Of a stretch of 64,000 nucleotides of DNA, positions 24,851 through 33,807 are shown in pieces (position 1 is the stretch's first letter; each line of letters opens with the position of its first letter). Source of the DNA: JACVRN01 sp035276685. GTDB taxonomy: Bacteria > Acidobacteriota > Blastocatellia > Pyrinomonadales > Pyrinomonadaceae. Location of the stretch: assembly GCA_035276685.1 (NCBI GenBank), contig DATELK010000039.1:1-64000 (forward strand). Direction: 5' to 3'. The notes beneath the pieces are model-generated. The model ran no database searches. It was not told where the DNA came from and saw nothing but the letters and a program-made list of their open reading frames with translations. Both the position numbers and the translations under genes were made by a program.

Positions 24851-25942
24851 TTAATCCGGCAGAAAAATATCCTGAATTGTTTCGGGCCAGACCAAAAGCT
24901 CTCCTCTATTTGACATGACTATAACGGTGAAGCGTCTTTCGGGGATGCGCTTAATCATGCTCTGGAATCCTTTGAAGTTCCCGTGAGAGGCGACGTACCA
25001 GACGTTGGCGAATCTTCCTTTGGCGGCGAACTCCGCGAGCCAGCCGAAGCCGTACGGCGTTGGCCTGCCGTTATTCAATCTGGCCGGGGCGGAGGCCATT
25101 TTCAGAGAAGACTCTTTCATCAGCTTCTCCGTGTAAAAGCTCTGATCCCACTTGTAGAGGTCTTCCAGAGTCGAGTAGACGCCTCCCGCGCCGGTCGTGA
25201 AAGCCTCGTAATCGTTCGGCTCCCAGCGCCCGTTCGTTAAGCTATAGCCGCGTGCGCGCCCTCGCGTGTTCACTCCCGCTTCATCGGCCACGAAGGTATG
25301 CTTCATGCCCAGAGGCGTGAAGATGTTCTTCTTGAGAAACGCTGAGAACGGCTCGCCCGCAACCTTCTCCACAATCATGGCCAGCAGGACGTAGCCCGAG
25401 TTGCTGTAAGACCACTTCTCGCCCGGCTGAAAGAGCACGCGGTTCTCGCGCAAGAGAAGCTCGACCACGTCCTTATTTTTCCACCCGGCGTTGTTGTCCT
25501 TGATTACGTCCAGGTGGTCTATGAGTCCGGAGGTGTGAGTCAGTATCTGTCGAAGGTTGAGGGTCGAAGCGAAGCCCTTAAACTCGGGGAAATATTTTAT
25601 CAACTGGTCGTCGTAGCTGAGCCTTCCCTGCTCGGCCAGCATTATGATTGCGGCGGCGGTGAACTGCTTCGCGATGGAGGCTATGTAGAAGGGCGTGTCG
25701 GCTCGCATGGGCTGTCCTGATGACAGGTCTGCCACGCCGTAAGCCTTGTTAAAGAGAACTCTCCCGTCCCTGATAACCATCACAGCCAGGCCCGGCTCTG
25801 ATGGATTGACCTTACTTTTTATCAAGGCGTCGAGTTGTTCTTCAGGCCCGGCCTTCTGCGCGAAAGCAATCGCCTGCGTCTGCGTGATAGCTGTTAAAAG
25901 ATAGAGGGAGATTAAGGCAACAAGCCGCAGCCGCTTTTTCAT
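24851..25942 (-). CDS. Secreted serine hydrolase, class C beta-lactamase family
   Basis: A protein of 363 residues with a signal peptide (about 1 to 28: basic start, LVALISLYLLTAI core). The fold is that of class C beta-lactamases, DD-peptidases and esterases. The nucleophile motif SxxK is in YIASIAKQF (about 89 to 97). The second motif is YSNSGY (about 181). A late HGN triad in VASHGNFKG replaces the KTG of true beta-lactamases. That third motif points to an esterase or D-aminopeptidase-like enzyme more than to a resistance enzyme. The location would be periplasmic. It is a single gene, convergent with gyrA; the substrate is unknown. Confidence 0.88.
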   Translation of the reverse strand: MKKRLRLVALISLYLLTAITQTQAIAFAQKAGPEEQLDALIKSKVNPSEPGLAVMVIRDGRVLFNKAYGVADLSSGQPMRADTPFYIASIAKQFTAAAIIMLAEQGRLSYDDQLIKYFPEFKGFASTLNLRQILTHTSGLIDHLDVIKDNNAGWKNKDVVELLLRENRVLFQPGEKWSYSNSGYVLLAMIVEKVAGEPFSAFLKKNIFTPLGMKHTFVADEAGVNTRGRARGYSLTNGRWEPNDYEAFTTGAGGVYSTLEDLYKWDQSFYTEKLMKESSLKMASAPARLNNGRPTPYGFGWLAEFAAKGRFANVWYVASHGNFKGFQSMIKRIPERRFTVIVMSNRGELLVWPETIQDIFLPD

Positions 25943-26055
25943 GAAGTATTAACCTTCCGTGGCGAGATTTGTGGAGAACTAAAACAGTTAGTGTCGCTCG
26001 CGCGCGGAAGGTCGCAAACTTTCGGCCCGTTACGAATTAATGGATGGATGGCCGA

Positions 26056-26838
26056 TTAGACGGAGAGATTTTCCGGCGCGCCTTCGCCTTCGACCCAGAC
26101 TTCGCCGTCCTCATAAAACTCCTTCTTCCAGATGGGGACGGTGCGCTTCAACTCCTTGATGGCCCACTCGCAGGCTTCGAAGGCGGCGCGGCGGTGCGGC
26201 GCGCTGACGCTTATGACGACGCTGGTCTCGCCTATTTCCAGACGGCCCGTGCGATGCACTATGCCTATATGCGCTATGTCGAAGAGCTCGTGCGCGGTGC
26301 GGCAAAGCCGCTGCATCTCGCTCAGGGCCATAGGCGCGTAGGCTTCGTAAACCAGATAGAGCGAGCGACGCCCGCGTGTCCACTCGCGCACGTAGCCGTC
26401 GAGCGTGACGGTCGCGCCGCATTCAGGCGGGACGACGCGACGGGCGACATGGCCCACGTCAATCGGCTCTGTCGTCAGCTCGCAGAAGTCCCTGGCGCCC
26501 GGCTCTTCAGTTTTACTTTCCGTTGCCGCCGCTCCACCGCTCACGGGAGGAAAGACGGCCAGCTCGTCGCCGTCAAGAATTTCGCGCGCGGCGTTCAGCG
26601 GCGCATACTGCTGGTTGACTGCGAAGAGCAGCGAGCGCCCGAAGCGTCGAAGCTCAGGGTATCGCTTGAGAATCTCTTCAAAAGCATCTGCGGCCGTGGA
26701 AGCAGAGCGCAAAGCAAGTCCTGCTTCGTCGCACCCGGCGGCGTCGCGCGCCGCGCCGAAGAAGAGCACGCGAACCGTTACCTCTTCCGCTTCCAACGCA
26801 TCGCTTCCGGTCTTTCCTGCGCGCCCTTCGCTCGTCAT
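26056..26838 (-). CDS. MoaD-MoaE fusion, molybdopterin synthase
   Basis: About 260 residues from the ATG at 26838. The first 85 or so form a MoaD/ThiS beta-grasp domain (VRVLFFGAARDAAGC ... LAVFPPVSGG). The next 150 form a complete MoaE domain (TVTLDGYVREWTRGR, SEMQRLCRTAHELF, HRTGRLEIGETSVVISVSA and the active-site lysine region PIWKKEFYEDGEVW). Molybdopterin synthase adds two sulfurs to precursor Z, and MoaD carries the sulfur on a C-terminal Gly-Gly thiocarboxylate. Here that GG is internal, just before the linker, so the polypeptide must be cut to work. A similar fusion, MoaX, is known in Mycobacterium tuberculosis and is processed. The upstream gene stops four bases before this start. 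Confidence 0.9.
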   Translation of the reverse strand: MTSEGRAGKTGSDALEAEEVTVRVLFFGAARDAAGCDEAGLALRSASTAADAFEEILKRYPELRRFGRSLLFAVNQQYAPLNAAREILDGDELAVFPPVSGGAAATESKTEEPGARDFCELTTEPIDVGHVARRVVPPECGATVTLDGYVREWTRGRRSLYLVYEAYAPMALSEMQRLCRTAHELFDIAHIGIVHRTGRLEIGETSVVISVSAPHRRAAFEACEWAIKELKRTVPIWKKEFYEDGEVWVEGEGAPENLSV

Positions 26839-26842
26839 ATGG

Positions 26843-27544
26843 CTATTCCAGGTCAATCTTCTTTCCGGCGTGGCCGTTCGATTTGGCTATCCTGTGCATC
26901 CTCGCACGCTCCTCGTAGCCGGGCAGCGCGCGTGCCAGCAGGTCTCTCAGCCTCTTCAGTCTCTCCGAAGTCGAGCGCATCTCCAGCATCTCGGCCTTCG
27001 CTTCCACGTCAATCTCCATAGCCGCCGCCACCAGAAAGGAGAGCTGTTCGGGGTCAACGTCCGGAATCTCAGGCAGGCTGGCCCGCTCGTCGTTGATGAT
27101 GCGAACGGCGAGCGCTATGCGCTGAAAGAGCGCGGAGACTTCCTGCGCGCTTCGCGCCAGAGCCGCTTCATCCTCCGCGTCGTCCTCAAAGAAGCTGACG
27201 GCTCCGACAAGGTACGGGTCGCCGTGCTCAAGATACTCCTCCACTCGATAACGAATCAGTCCCACGGTGAGAATGTTCGAGCGCCCGTCCGGCATAGGCT
27301 GAACTTCCGTGACTTCCGCGACGCAGCCTATGTGGCCGACGGGCGGCACGGTGCTTTCGGAGCCGAGCGAGTCGTAGTAGGAGAGTCCGAACAGGTTATC
27401 GCGCAGTCGTATGTCTTCCAGCATGCGGCGGTAACGCGACTCGAAGATGTGCAGCGGCATGGGCACGCCCGGAAACAGCACGACCGGCAAAGGGAATAGC
27501 GGCAACTCTCGCACGCCGCGCACTCTGTCAAGAGAATCACTCAT
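26843..27544 (-). CDS. LON substrate-binding-domain protein
   Basis: A protein of 233 residues. The N-terminal 190 match the LON substrate-binding domain: ELPLFPLPVVLFPGVPMPLH, IFESRYRRMLEDI, and VGHIGCVAEVTEV. There is no AAA+ or protease part, so this is one of the stand-alone LON-domain proteins, whose role is unknown (possibly protein quality control). The C-terminal 60 residues are helical and basic. It overlaps nothing and ends four bases before the MoaD-MoaE start, so the two are likely on one message. That pairing is probably convenience and not function. Confidence 0.88.
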   Translation of the reverse strand: MSDSLDRVRGVRELPLFPLPVVLFPGVPMPLHIFESRYRRMLEDIRLRDNLFGLSYYDSLGSESTVPPVGHIGCVAEVTEVQPMPDGRSNILTVGLIRYRVEEYLEHGDPYLVGAVSFFEDDAEDEAALARSAQEVSALFQRIALAVRIINDERASLPEIPDVDPEQLSFLVAAAMEIDVEAKAEMLEMRSTSERLKRLRDLLARALPGYEERARMHRIAKSNGHAGKKIDLE

Positions 27545-27594
27545 TTTAGAAAAGTGATGCGTGATGAGTAGTGAGCGAAAGACATTCTCGTCTT

Positions 27595-28959
27595 TTACTC
27601 ACTACTCATCGCTGCTGTCGTTGCGTTGCGCTCTATGGCGCTCAGTCCGGCGGCGGTCGGCATCTCCTGGCTTGCGGCCTTCACAGGCTGCGCTTCGTTG
27701 GTTGAGCCGTCGAGCTTCTCTTCGATTAGCTTAAGAATCTTGTCGGGCGATTCCTGGCTGAGCACTAGGCGCTTGGATTCTATGACAAGCTCAGCCATGT
27801 CGCGCGCACGCTCGCGAAAGCGCGCGTCCCTGGCTATAAGGTCTTCTATGATGCGGCGCTCGCGCTCGTGTCGCGGTGCCTGCGCGTCCATGCCCGCGGC
27901 GACGGCGTACTCTACCGGCACGCTCTGGTTACGCATCATGACGTGCAGAGCATGCGTCTTCTCTTCTATCTCCTCGCGCATGCGCCGAAGCTCAAGCAGT
28001 GAGTTTTTAAACCCTAGCTGGCCGCGCAGCGTGACTTCTATAATCGGAGCGGGCGCGTCGGAATCCTCGTCATGCCTGCGAGCCTCGCGCTCGACCGTCT
28101 CCATCAGACTGTGGTAGACGGCCTCCGGGTCAGCGAGGCCCGAAACGTCCACTGAGAGGCGCTGGAAGGGGCGCTGCGTGTAGTCGCTTATATGCTCGGC
28201 GCGTATCTTATGGTCGTCGTCAACTTCTACGAGATAGAGCCCGCGCTCTTCCCTGTACTCGTCAATCGCCGTGGGCTCAAGCGAGCCGGGATTGAAGGCC
28301 CAGTTGTCTATGTCGAAGCGCTTGTGCGTGTGCCCTAGCGCAACGTAATCGGCGAACGACTTAAGCTCTGTCAGCTTGGCTATGGTCAGGGCCGGGATGG
28401 GACGCTTAATCTGTCCCTCAACGTCCGTGTGCAGCATGAGGATGTTGAAGAGCCCCTCAATGCGCGCGTCGCGCATGGCGTCCGCCAGCAGCGGGATGGC
28501 AGTGTTGGCGCTCGCGCCGTACCAGTTCGAGCCGAAGATGCGCGCCCCGGCTATGTCCACGTAAGAGCCCGTGCGGTCGTCCTCGTCCCACGCGGTCAGC
28601 TCAAAGCGGCCGCTCTCGATGACAGGCTCAAGCAGTATCAGGTACTCCCACTGCGAGAGCGAGCGCATCCAGCTAAACTCCGTGAGCGCGTCCCGCTGGT
28701 CGTGATTGCCTTCTATGGCGACGACGGGGATGCCCGCCGCTTTCAGCTCCTTGAGTCCGACCATAGCGTGATTCATGGCCTGCGGGTCAACGTTGCGGCG
28801 GTCGAAAAAGTCGCCGCAGATGAGGACGAAGTCTACGCGATTCGGGATAGCATGCTTTTCAATCACGTCCCTCCACGCGCGGAAGAAATCCTTCGTGCGC
28901 TCTTCCAGATTGTAGCGGCGGCAGCCCAGATGAATGTCTGCTATGTGAAGAAACTTCAT
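27595..28959 (-). CDS. sbcD: SbcD/Mre11-like metallophosphoesterase nuclease
   Basis: About 454 residues from the ATG at 28959. The N-terminal 270 carry the calcineurin-type phosphoesterase motifs of SbcD/Mre11: KFLHIADIHLGCRR, DFVLICGDFFDRRNV, VVAIEGNHDQRD, LMLHTDVEG, and ALGHTHKRFDI. All two-metal ligands are present. The C-terminal part has a capping-like domain and a charged helical tail. SbcD normally works with the SbcC ATPase in hairpin and double-strand-end processing; no sbcC is nearby. A TATAAT on this strand lies only seven bases before the ATG (28967-28972), so the message may be leaderless. Which enzyme of this family it is cannot be settled here. Confidence 0.85.
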   Translation of the reverse strand: MKFLHIADIHLGCRRYNLEERTKDFFRAWRDVIEKHAIPNRVDFVLICGDFFDRRNVDPQAMNHAMVGLKELKAAGIPVVAIEGNHDQRDALTEFSWMRSLSQWEYLILLEPVIESGRFELTAWDEDDRTGSYVDIAGARIFGSNWYGASANTAIPLLADAMRDARIEGLFNILMLHTDVEGQIKRPIPALTIAKLTELKSFADYVALGHTHKRFDIDNWAFNPGSLEPTAIDEYREERGLYLVEVDDDHKIRAEHISDYTQRPFQRLSVDVSGLADPEAVYHSLMETVEREARRHDEDSDAPAPIIEVTLRGQLGFKNSLLELRRMREEIEEKTHALHVMMRNQSVPVEYAVAAGMDAQAPRHERERRIIEDLIARDARFRERARDMAELVIESKRLVLSQESPDKILKLIEEKLDGSTNEAQPVKAASQEMPTAAGLSAIERNATTAAMSSE

Positions 28960-29110
28960 GACACACATTATACGCTATTGAATAAGATGAAGGCGAAAGA
29001 ATAGAGGTCTGTGAAGCGGCCGGTACTGGCCTACGTTTCCCGCCGCCCGGATTTTGTTTATACTGTCCGTGTTTTAGAATCCCGCAGAGGCCACGAAGCT
29101 TTCAGAGAAG

Positions 29111-29680
29111 TTGAACGAGACAGGCTCCAAAAACATCACGCGGCTGCTGCTTGAGCTGACGGGCGGAAACGCGGCGGCCATTGACGCTCTGCTGCCTCTC
29201 ATCTACGATGAGCTGCGTAGCCTTGCGGCCAACTACCTGCGTCGAGAGCGTCCAGACCATACTTTGCAGCCGACCGCGCTCGTACACGAGGCTTACCTGC
29301 GCATGGTTGACCAGACGCAGGTCAACTGGCAGAACCGGGCGCACTTCTTCGGCGTCGCCGCACAGATGATGCGCCGCATACTCGTTGACCACGCGCGGGC
29401 TCACAACGCGGGCAAACGCGGCGCGGATTTTCAGAAGCTCTCCCTGGACGACAACATTGACAAGGCCGTGGAGCGCAGCGGCGAGTTGATAGCCCTGGAC
29501 GAAGCGCTCAAAGAGCTGGTCGAAGTGGATAGCCAGAAAGCGCGCATAGTCGAGCTTAGATACTTCGGCGGGCTCTCGTTTGAAGAGACGGCAGAGGTGC
29601 TGGGCGTCTCGGCCGTCACGGTCAAGCGCCACTGGCGCATGGCGCGGGCGTGGCTCTTCGGTAGAATGAAGGGGGAATGA
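29111..29680 (+). CDS. ECF-type sigma factor (TIGR02999-like)
   Basis: A protein of 189 residues. The region 2 segment ALLPLIYDELRSLAANYLRR and the region 4 segment RIVELRYFGGLSFEETAEVL with a following HTH identify an ECF sigma factor. The phrase PDHTLQPTALVHEAYLRMVD is characteristic of the group that occurs in large numbers in Acidobacteriota and Planctomycetota. No anti-sigma factor is adjacent. Members of this group are typically followed by a Ser/Thr kinase, as here (next gene at 29779), and are thought to be controlled through it. The start is a TTG with a weak AGAG upstream. Confidence 0.9.
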   Translation: MNETGSKNITRLLLELTGGNAAAIDALLPLIYDELRSLAANYLRRERPDHTLQPTALVHEAYLRMVDQTQVNWQNRAHFFGVAAQMMRRILVDHARAHNAGKRGADFQKLSLDDNIDKAVERSGELIALDEALKELVEVDSQKARIVELRYFGGLSFEETAEVLGVSAVTVKRHWRMARAWLFGRMKGE

Positions 29681-29778
29681 CGTAGCAACCGCGATGAAGA
29701 GCCTTCGGCCACACTCAGTTTGATTAGAATCCGTTATCTCCCCTTTCATCTATAATCGCACCGCCTCATCTTCTTTTT

Positions 29779-32436
29779 ATGGCACAGGAACGCTGGCGAG
29801 ACATTGAGGAGATTTTTCAGACGGCGCTAGACCTCGCGCCGGAAGAGCGCGCTCGCTACGTGACGCGGGCCTGCGCCAGCGACGACGAGCTTAAGCGAGA
29901 AGTCGAACAACTGCTCACACAGTATGAGAGCGCCGGGGATTTTCTGGACGAGCCGCTTTACGAGCGCAGCGGGCTGCACGAGCTGGCGAATCTTATGGAG
30001 CCGGAGCGCGACAACCTTATAGGCCAGCGCCTGGGAGCCTACAGGATAGAGCGCGAGATAGGGCGCGGCGGCATGGGTGCGGTTTACCTTGCAGAGCGCG
30101 CCGACAACACTTTCCAGCGACGCGTCGCCATCAAGATTATCAAGCGCGGCATGGACACGGATTTCGTCCTGCGCCGCTTTCGTCACGAGCGAAGAATCCT
30201 CGCGGCGCTTGACCATCCCTACATCGCGCGGCTTCTCGACGGAGGAGCGACGCCCACGGGCCAGCCCTACTTCGTCATGGAGTACATAGAGGGTCAGCCG
30301 CTTTACGCCTACTGCGACCTGCACCGCCTCCCCTTGCGCGAGCGCCTGCGTCTCTTCTGCCAAATCTGCGAAGCGGTTGATTACGCGCACCGCAAGCAGG
30401 TCATACACCGCGACATCAAGCCGAGCAATATTCTTGTCACGGACGATGGTATCCCCAAGCTCTTCGACTTCGGCATAGCCAAGCTGCTCGATTCCGAACT
30501 GGGCTCGGACACCGCGCCGGAAACCGCGACCTCCATGCGAATGATGACGGTCGAGTACGCCTCGCCCGAGCAGGTGCAAGGATTGCCGGTAACCTTCCTG
30601 AGCGACGTGTACTCTCTGGGCCTGCTGCTTTATGAATTGCTGACGGGACATCGTCCGTATAACTTTCGCAGCCGTCTCCTGCACGACATGGCGCGCGTCA
30701 TCACGGAAGAAGAGCCTGAAGCGCCTAGCCTCGCCGTCACGCGCAACAACAACCTGCTAACGGTCGCCTACGTGAGCCACGAAGCCGCGACGGTGGGCCA
30801 CCTCTGCGAGCTAAGGGGCGAGACGCCCGAGAGCCTCAGTCATAAATTATCCGGAAGCCTTGACCTGATAACGCTGAAGGCGCTGAGGAAACAGCCGTCC
30901 GAGCGCTACGCCTCTGCGGCTGAGCTTCGTGACGACATACTGCGCTATCAGGAGGGACGGCCCGTGTCCGCGCCCTTCTACGTCCCGCCGCAGAAGCGCC
31001 GCAGCGCGGAGAGCGTGCCGCGACCAAAGACAGACGAGCTATCAATCGCCGTGCTGCCATTCAAGCTGATGAGCGCGGGCACGGGCGACACGGGCGACCA
31101 GTACCTTGGCATAGGCTTGGCAGACGCGCTGATTACGCGCCTCTCAAATGTTCGCCGACTGGTCGTGCGTCCCACCAGCAGCGTGCTGCAATACAGCAGG
31201 GACGGCGACCCGTTTCAGGCGGGCCGCCGTCTCGCGGTTGATTACGTAGTGGACGGCAGCATACGGCGCGCGGGCGAGACGCTTCGCATCACGGTGCAGC
31301 TTCTGAGTGTAGGAGAGCAGGCGACGCGCTGGGCCGGGAAGTTTGATGAGAAGGAAGCTGACGTGCTGCTGCTGGAAGATTTAATCTCGGAGCAGGTGGC
31401 AGTCGCGCTGATTCCTAAACTGACGGGCGAAGAGCAGCAGCAGCTTGCCAAGCGCGGCACCAACAACGCGCAGGCCTTCGAGGCATACCTGCGCGGGCGC
31501 TATCACTTCCACAGCCTGACCGAAGAGGGCTTTGCCAAGTCGCTTCAGGATTACTACCGAGCCATAGCGTTTGACCCGCAATACGCGCTCGCCTACGCGG
31601 GCATAGCCGACTACTACATCTTCCTGGGCATCTACGGCATAGTGCCGTTTGCCGAAAGCTCTGCCGCCGCGAAGGAGGCCGCGCAGAGGGCCGTGGAGCT
31701 TGACGATACGCTCTCGGAAGCCTACGCGGCGCTCGCCTTCGCGACCGTCTGCCGCGACTTCGACTGGCGCAGGGCGGAGGAGTATCACAGGCACGCGATA
31801 GCGCTTAACCCCAACAGCGCGACGGCTCACAACTGGTACGCCTTTATGCTGATGCAGGAGGCGCGCTTTGAAGAGGCGCTTTCCGAGGTCAGGCGCTCGC
31901 TTGAGCTTGACCCCGTGTCGCCGCTCACTTCTATGTCTCTGGCGTGGTGTTACTATCACTGGCACCGTCTGGACGAAGCGCTGAACGTGTATCGCAAAGT
32001 CATAGAGAGTGAGCCTCACTTCGGCTACGGCCGCATTGTCTATAGCTGGGCTCTCAGGTGCGCGGGCTTGCACGACGAAGCCATAGCGCAGGCAAAGAAG
32101 GCGGTTGAGCTTGCCGGAGACGGTCAGCTTTACCTGACGGGTCTCGCCGCCGCGTATGCCGCCGCCCACCGTGTAGACGAAGCGCGGGCAGTCCTCTCCA
32201 CGCTCGACGGGATGTCGCAGACGCGTTACATCTCGCCCTATTGTCTGGCGATTGTTTACTGCTACATGAATGAGAAGGAACGTGCCTTCTCTCTTCTGGA
32301 AGAGGCGGTCGCGATAGGCGACGCATGGGTGACGTGGGTCTCCGTAGACCCGCAGCTCGACTGCCTTCGCTCAGACCCGCGCTTTAACGACCTCGTGCGC
32401 CGCACCAAAACTCCCTCAATCCATAAAGCGAGATAG
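29779..32436 (+). CDS. Ser/Thr protein kinase with TolB-like and TPR C-terminal region
   Basis: A protein of 885 residues. An N-terminal helical extension (1 to 80) is followed by a Hanks-type kinase domain: glycine loop IGRGGMGAVYLAERA (about 94), catalytic HRDIKPSNIL (about 210), and DFGIAKLLD (about 228). From about residue 415 comes a TolB-like adenylate-cyclase/regulator domain (SIAVLPFKLMSAG ... VDYVVDGSIRRAGE). Then TPR repeats follow (AYAGIADYYIFLG, AHNWYAFMLMQEARFEEAL) to the C-terminus. There is no transmembrane segment. It follows the ECF sigma factor and probably governs it. The stop abuts the stop of the convergent EamA gene. The TolB-TPR half matches that of the winged-helix regulator at 47520. 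Confidence 0.93.
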   Translation: MAQERWRDIEEIFQTALDLAPEERARYVTRACASDDELKREVEQLLTQYESAGDFLDEPLYERSGLHELANLMEPERDNLIGQRLGAYRIEREIGRGGMGAVYLAERADNTFQRRVAIKIIKRGMDTDFVLRRFRHERRILAALDHPYIARLLDGGATPTGQPYFVMEYIEGQPLYAYCDLHRLPLRERLRLFCQICEAVDYAHRKQVIHRDIKPSNILVTDDGIPKLFDFGIAKLLDSELGSDTAPETATSMRMMTVEYASPEQVQGLPVTFLSDVYSLGLLLYELLTGHRPYNFRSRLLHDMARVITEEEPEAPSLAVTRNNNLLTVAYVSHEAATVGHLCELRGETPESLSHKLSGSLDLITLKALRKQPSERYASAAELRDDILRYQEGRPVSAPFYVPPQKRRSAESVPRPKTDELSIAVLPFKLMSAGTGDTGDQYLGIGLADALITRLSNVRRLVVRPTSSVLQYSRDGDPFQAGRRLAVDYVVDGSIRRAGETLRITVQLLSVGEQATRWAGKFDEKEADVLLLEDLISEQVAVALIPKLTGEEQQQLAKRGTNNAQAFEAYLRGRYHFHSLTEEGFAKSLQDYYRAIAFDPQYALAYAGIADYYIFLGIYGIVPFAESSAAAKEAAQRAVELDDTLSEAYAALAFATVCRDFDWRRAEEYHRHAIALNPNSATAHNWYAFMLMQEARFEEALSEVRRSLELDPVSPLTSMSLAWCYYHWHRLDEALNVYRKVIESEPHFGYGRIVYSWALRCAGLHDEAIAQAKKAVELAGDGQLYLTGLAAAYAAAHRVDEARAVLSTLDGMSQTRYISPYCLAIVYCYMNEKERAFSLLEEAVAIGDAWVTWVSVDPQLDCLRSDPRFNDLVRRTKTPSIHKAR

Positions 32437-33279
32437 CTAACGCTTCCGAGCACGCCCGGCGAGTGCCGCGCCCACGCCGCCTAAGATTAAGACCGCGGAG
32501 ATAAGCAGTCGCGTCGTTAAGCCTTCCGAGAGAAGCAGCGCCCCGCCTGCCGCGGCGAGCAATGGAACAGAAAGCTGCACGGTCGCGGCACGCGTCGCCG
32601 TCAGCCCCTTCAGCGCCTCGTACCAAATGACGTAGCCCACGCCCGAGGCAATCGCTCCCGAAAGAACAGCCAGCATGACGCCCTTGGCGGAAGCGTGCAG
32701 CCCGCCCGAGAGCGCCAGAACCGCCACGGCCGCCAGAGGCAACGCGTAGATGAAGTTGTATGTGGTCTCAAGGAGCGGGTCGGTCGCTCTTCGCCCGCGC
32801 AGCGAGTAGAGTCCCCAGGAGACGCCTGCCAGCACCATCAGGCTTGAGCGCACGAGCGGCGGAGCGGTGAGCCCCGGCAGGACTAGATAGACGATGCCCG
32901 CGAGAGCAAGACAGAGACCGCACCAGACGAGCGCGTGCGGCCGCTCGCCAGACCTGAGCACCGCCATCAGCATAGTCGCCTGCACAGTGCCGAAGAGCAG
33001 CAGCGCCCCAGTGCCCGCGCTCAGACTGACGTAGGCCAGAGAGAAGCCTATGGCGTAGAGAAAGAGCAGAGAGCTTGATACCCAGTGGCCGCCTTCGACG
33101 CGCGGGATGCCTCTTCTGAGAGCCAGCGATATCAAGAGCAGCATGGCCGCGCCGGAGCCAAGGCGTATGCCTGAGAAGCTGGCGGCGTCAATCGCGCCCG
33201 CGCCCAGGGCCAGCCGGCAGAGTATAGAGTTCATGGCGAAGGCCACGAGCGCAAGTACGGTGAAAATGGCCGTTCTCAT
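32437..33279 (-). CDS. EamA-family (DMT) transporter
   Basis: A protein of 280 residues with ten hydrophobic segments, arranged as two EamA repeats of five. The first repeat starts at FTVLALVAFAMNSILCRLAL and the second at LMVLAGVSWGLYSL (about 138). Family members move amino acids, nucleosides or other small metabolites across the inner membrane; substrate cannot be predicted. The C-terminus is short and basic. Its stop codon touches that of the kinase on the other strand, leaving no room for a terminator between them. Confidence 0.88.
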   Translation of the reverse strand: MRTAIFTVLALVAFAMNSILCRLALGAGAIDAASFSGIRLGSGAAMLLLISLALRRGIPRVEGGHWVSSSLLFLYAIGFSLAYVSLSAGTGALLLFGTVQATMLMAVLRSGERPHALVWCGLCLALAGIVYLVLPGLTAPPLVRSSLMVLAGVSWGLYSLRGRRATDPLLETTYNFIYALPLAAVAVLALSGGLHASAKGVMLAVLSGAIASGVGYVIWYEALKGLTATRAATVQLSVPLLAAAGGALLLSEGLTTRLLISAVLILGGVGAALAGRARKR

Positions 33280-33326
33280 ATGCTAATCTTAATCCGGCTA
33301 CAATCCATAAAAATGAGGTGACGCTT

Positions 33327-33785
33327 ATGTATTCCAGAGCCTTCGGCGCACGCTCGTCCGTGCTGCTGGCAGTCACGCTGCTCGTCTCCGCGCTCGCGGT
33401 GGCCGTAGTCTACGCAAGAGAACTTGTGAGCGACAGGGTCGAGGCTGCGCCTCCTCAGGAGCTAACTCGCATAGAGAGCAGGCTCAGCCAGCTTGAGCAG
33501 CGCTTCTATTCCATAGAGATGAATATCCGCAGCCTGGAGCAACAGTCAAGACTATCGAGCGTCAATTCTGGGCGGCCAGAGCGCGAGACTGAAGTCATGC
33601 TGCTGCGCTCGGAGGTCGAGGCGCTGCAAAGGCGAGTCGCTGAGCTTGAATGCGGATTGGTGAGGATAGACGAAAGGACGCTGACTCCGGCCGCACGCGA
33701 GGCTCGTCGAAGGTATGAGGGCGGCGTGGGCGACACTTGCCGCCTCAACACGGGCGCTCCTTTAAGACTGTCTACGCGCCCGTGA
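33327..33785 (+). CDS. Small membrane-anchored coiled-coil protein
   Basis: About 152 residues from the ATG at 33327, which has GAGGTGA six bases upstream; the GTG at 33318 is not needed. One transmembrane segment (VLLAVTLLVSALAVAVVYA, about 13 to 31) is followed by a long heptad-rich coiled coil (about 45 to 115: ESRLSQLEQRFYSIEMNI, RSEVEALQRRVAELECGL). A C-terminal basic and Gly-rich tail carries one Cys. I do not recognise the family. The topology suggests an envelope or dimerising accessory protein. It is followed after 22 bases by a secreted hydrolase. Confidence 0.72.
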   Translation: MYSRAFGARSSVLLAVTLLVSALAVAVVYARELVSDRVEAAPPQELTRIESRLSQLEQRFYSIEMNIRSLEQQSRLSSVNSGRPERETEVMLLRSEVEALQRRVAELECGLVRIDERTLTPAAREARRRYEGGVGDTCRLNTGAPLRLSTRP

Positions 33786-33807
33786 AGATTTACAAGGGGG
33801 AATAAGA

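Noticed and set aside
24851..25942. The serine hydrolase as a beta-lactamase resistance gene
   Set aside because: SxxK and YSN are present, but HGN replaces KTG, which points to an esterase or peptidase-like member.
26044..27021. 325-codon plus-strand frame over the moaDE and LON genes
   Set aside because: It is antisense to two well-conserved genes and has shadow-type composition.
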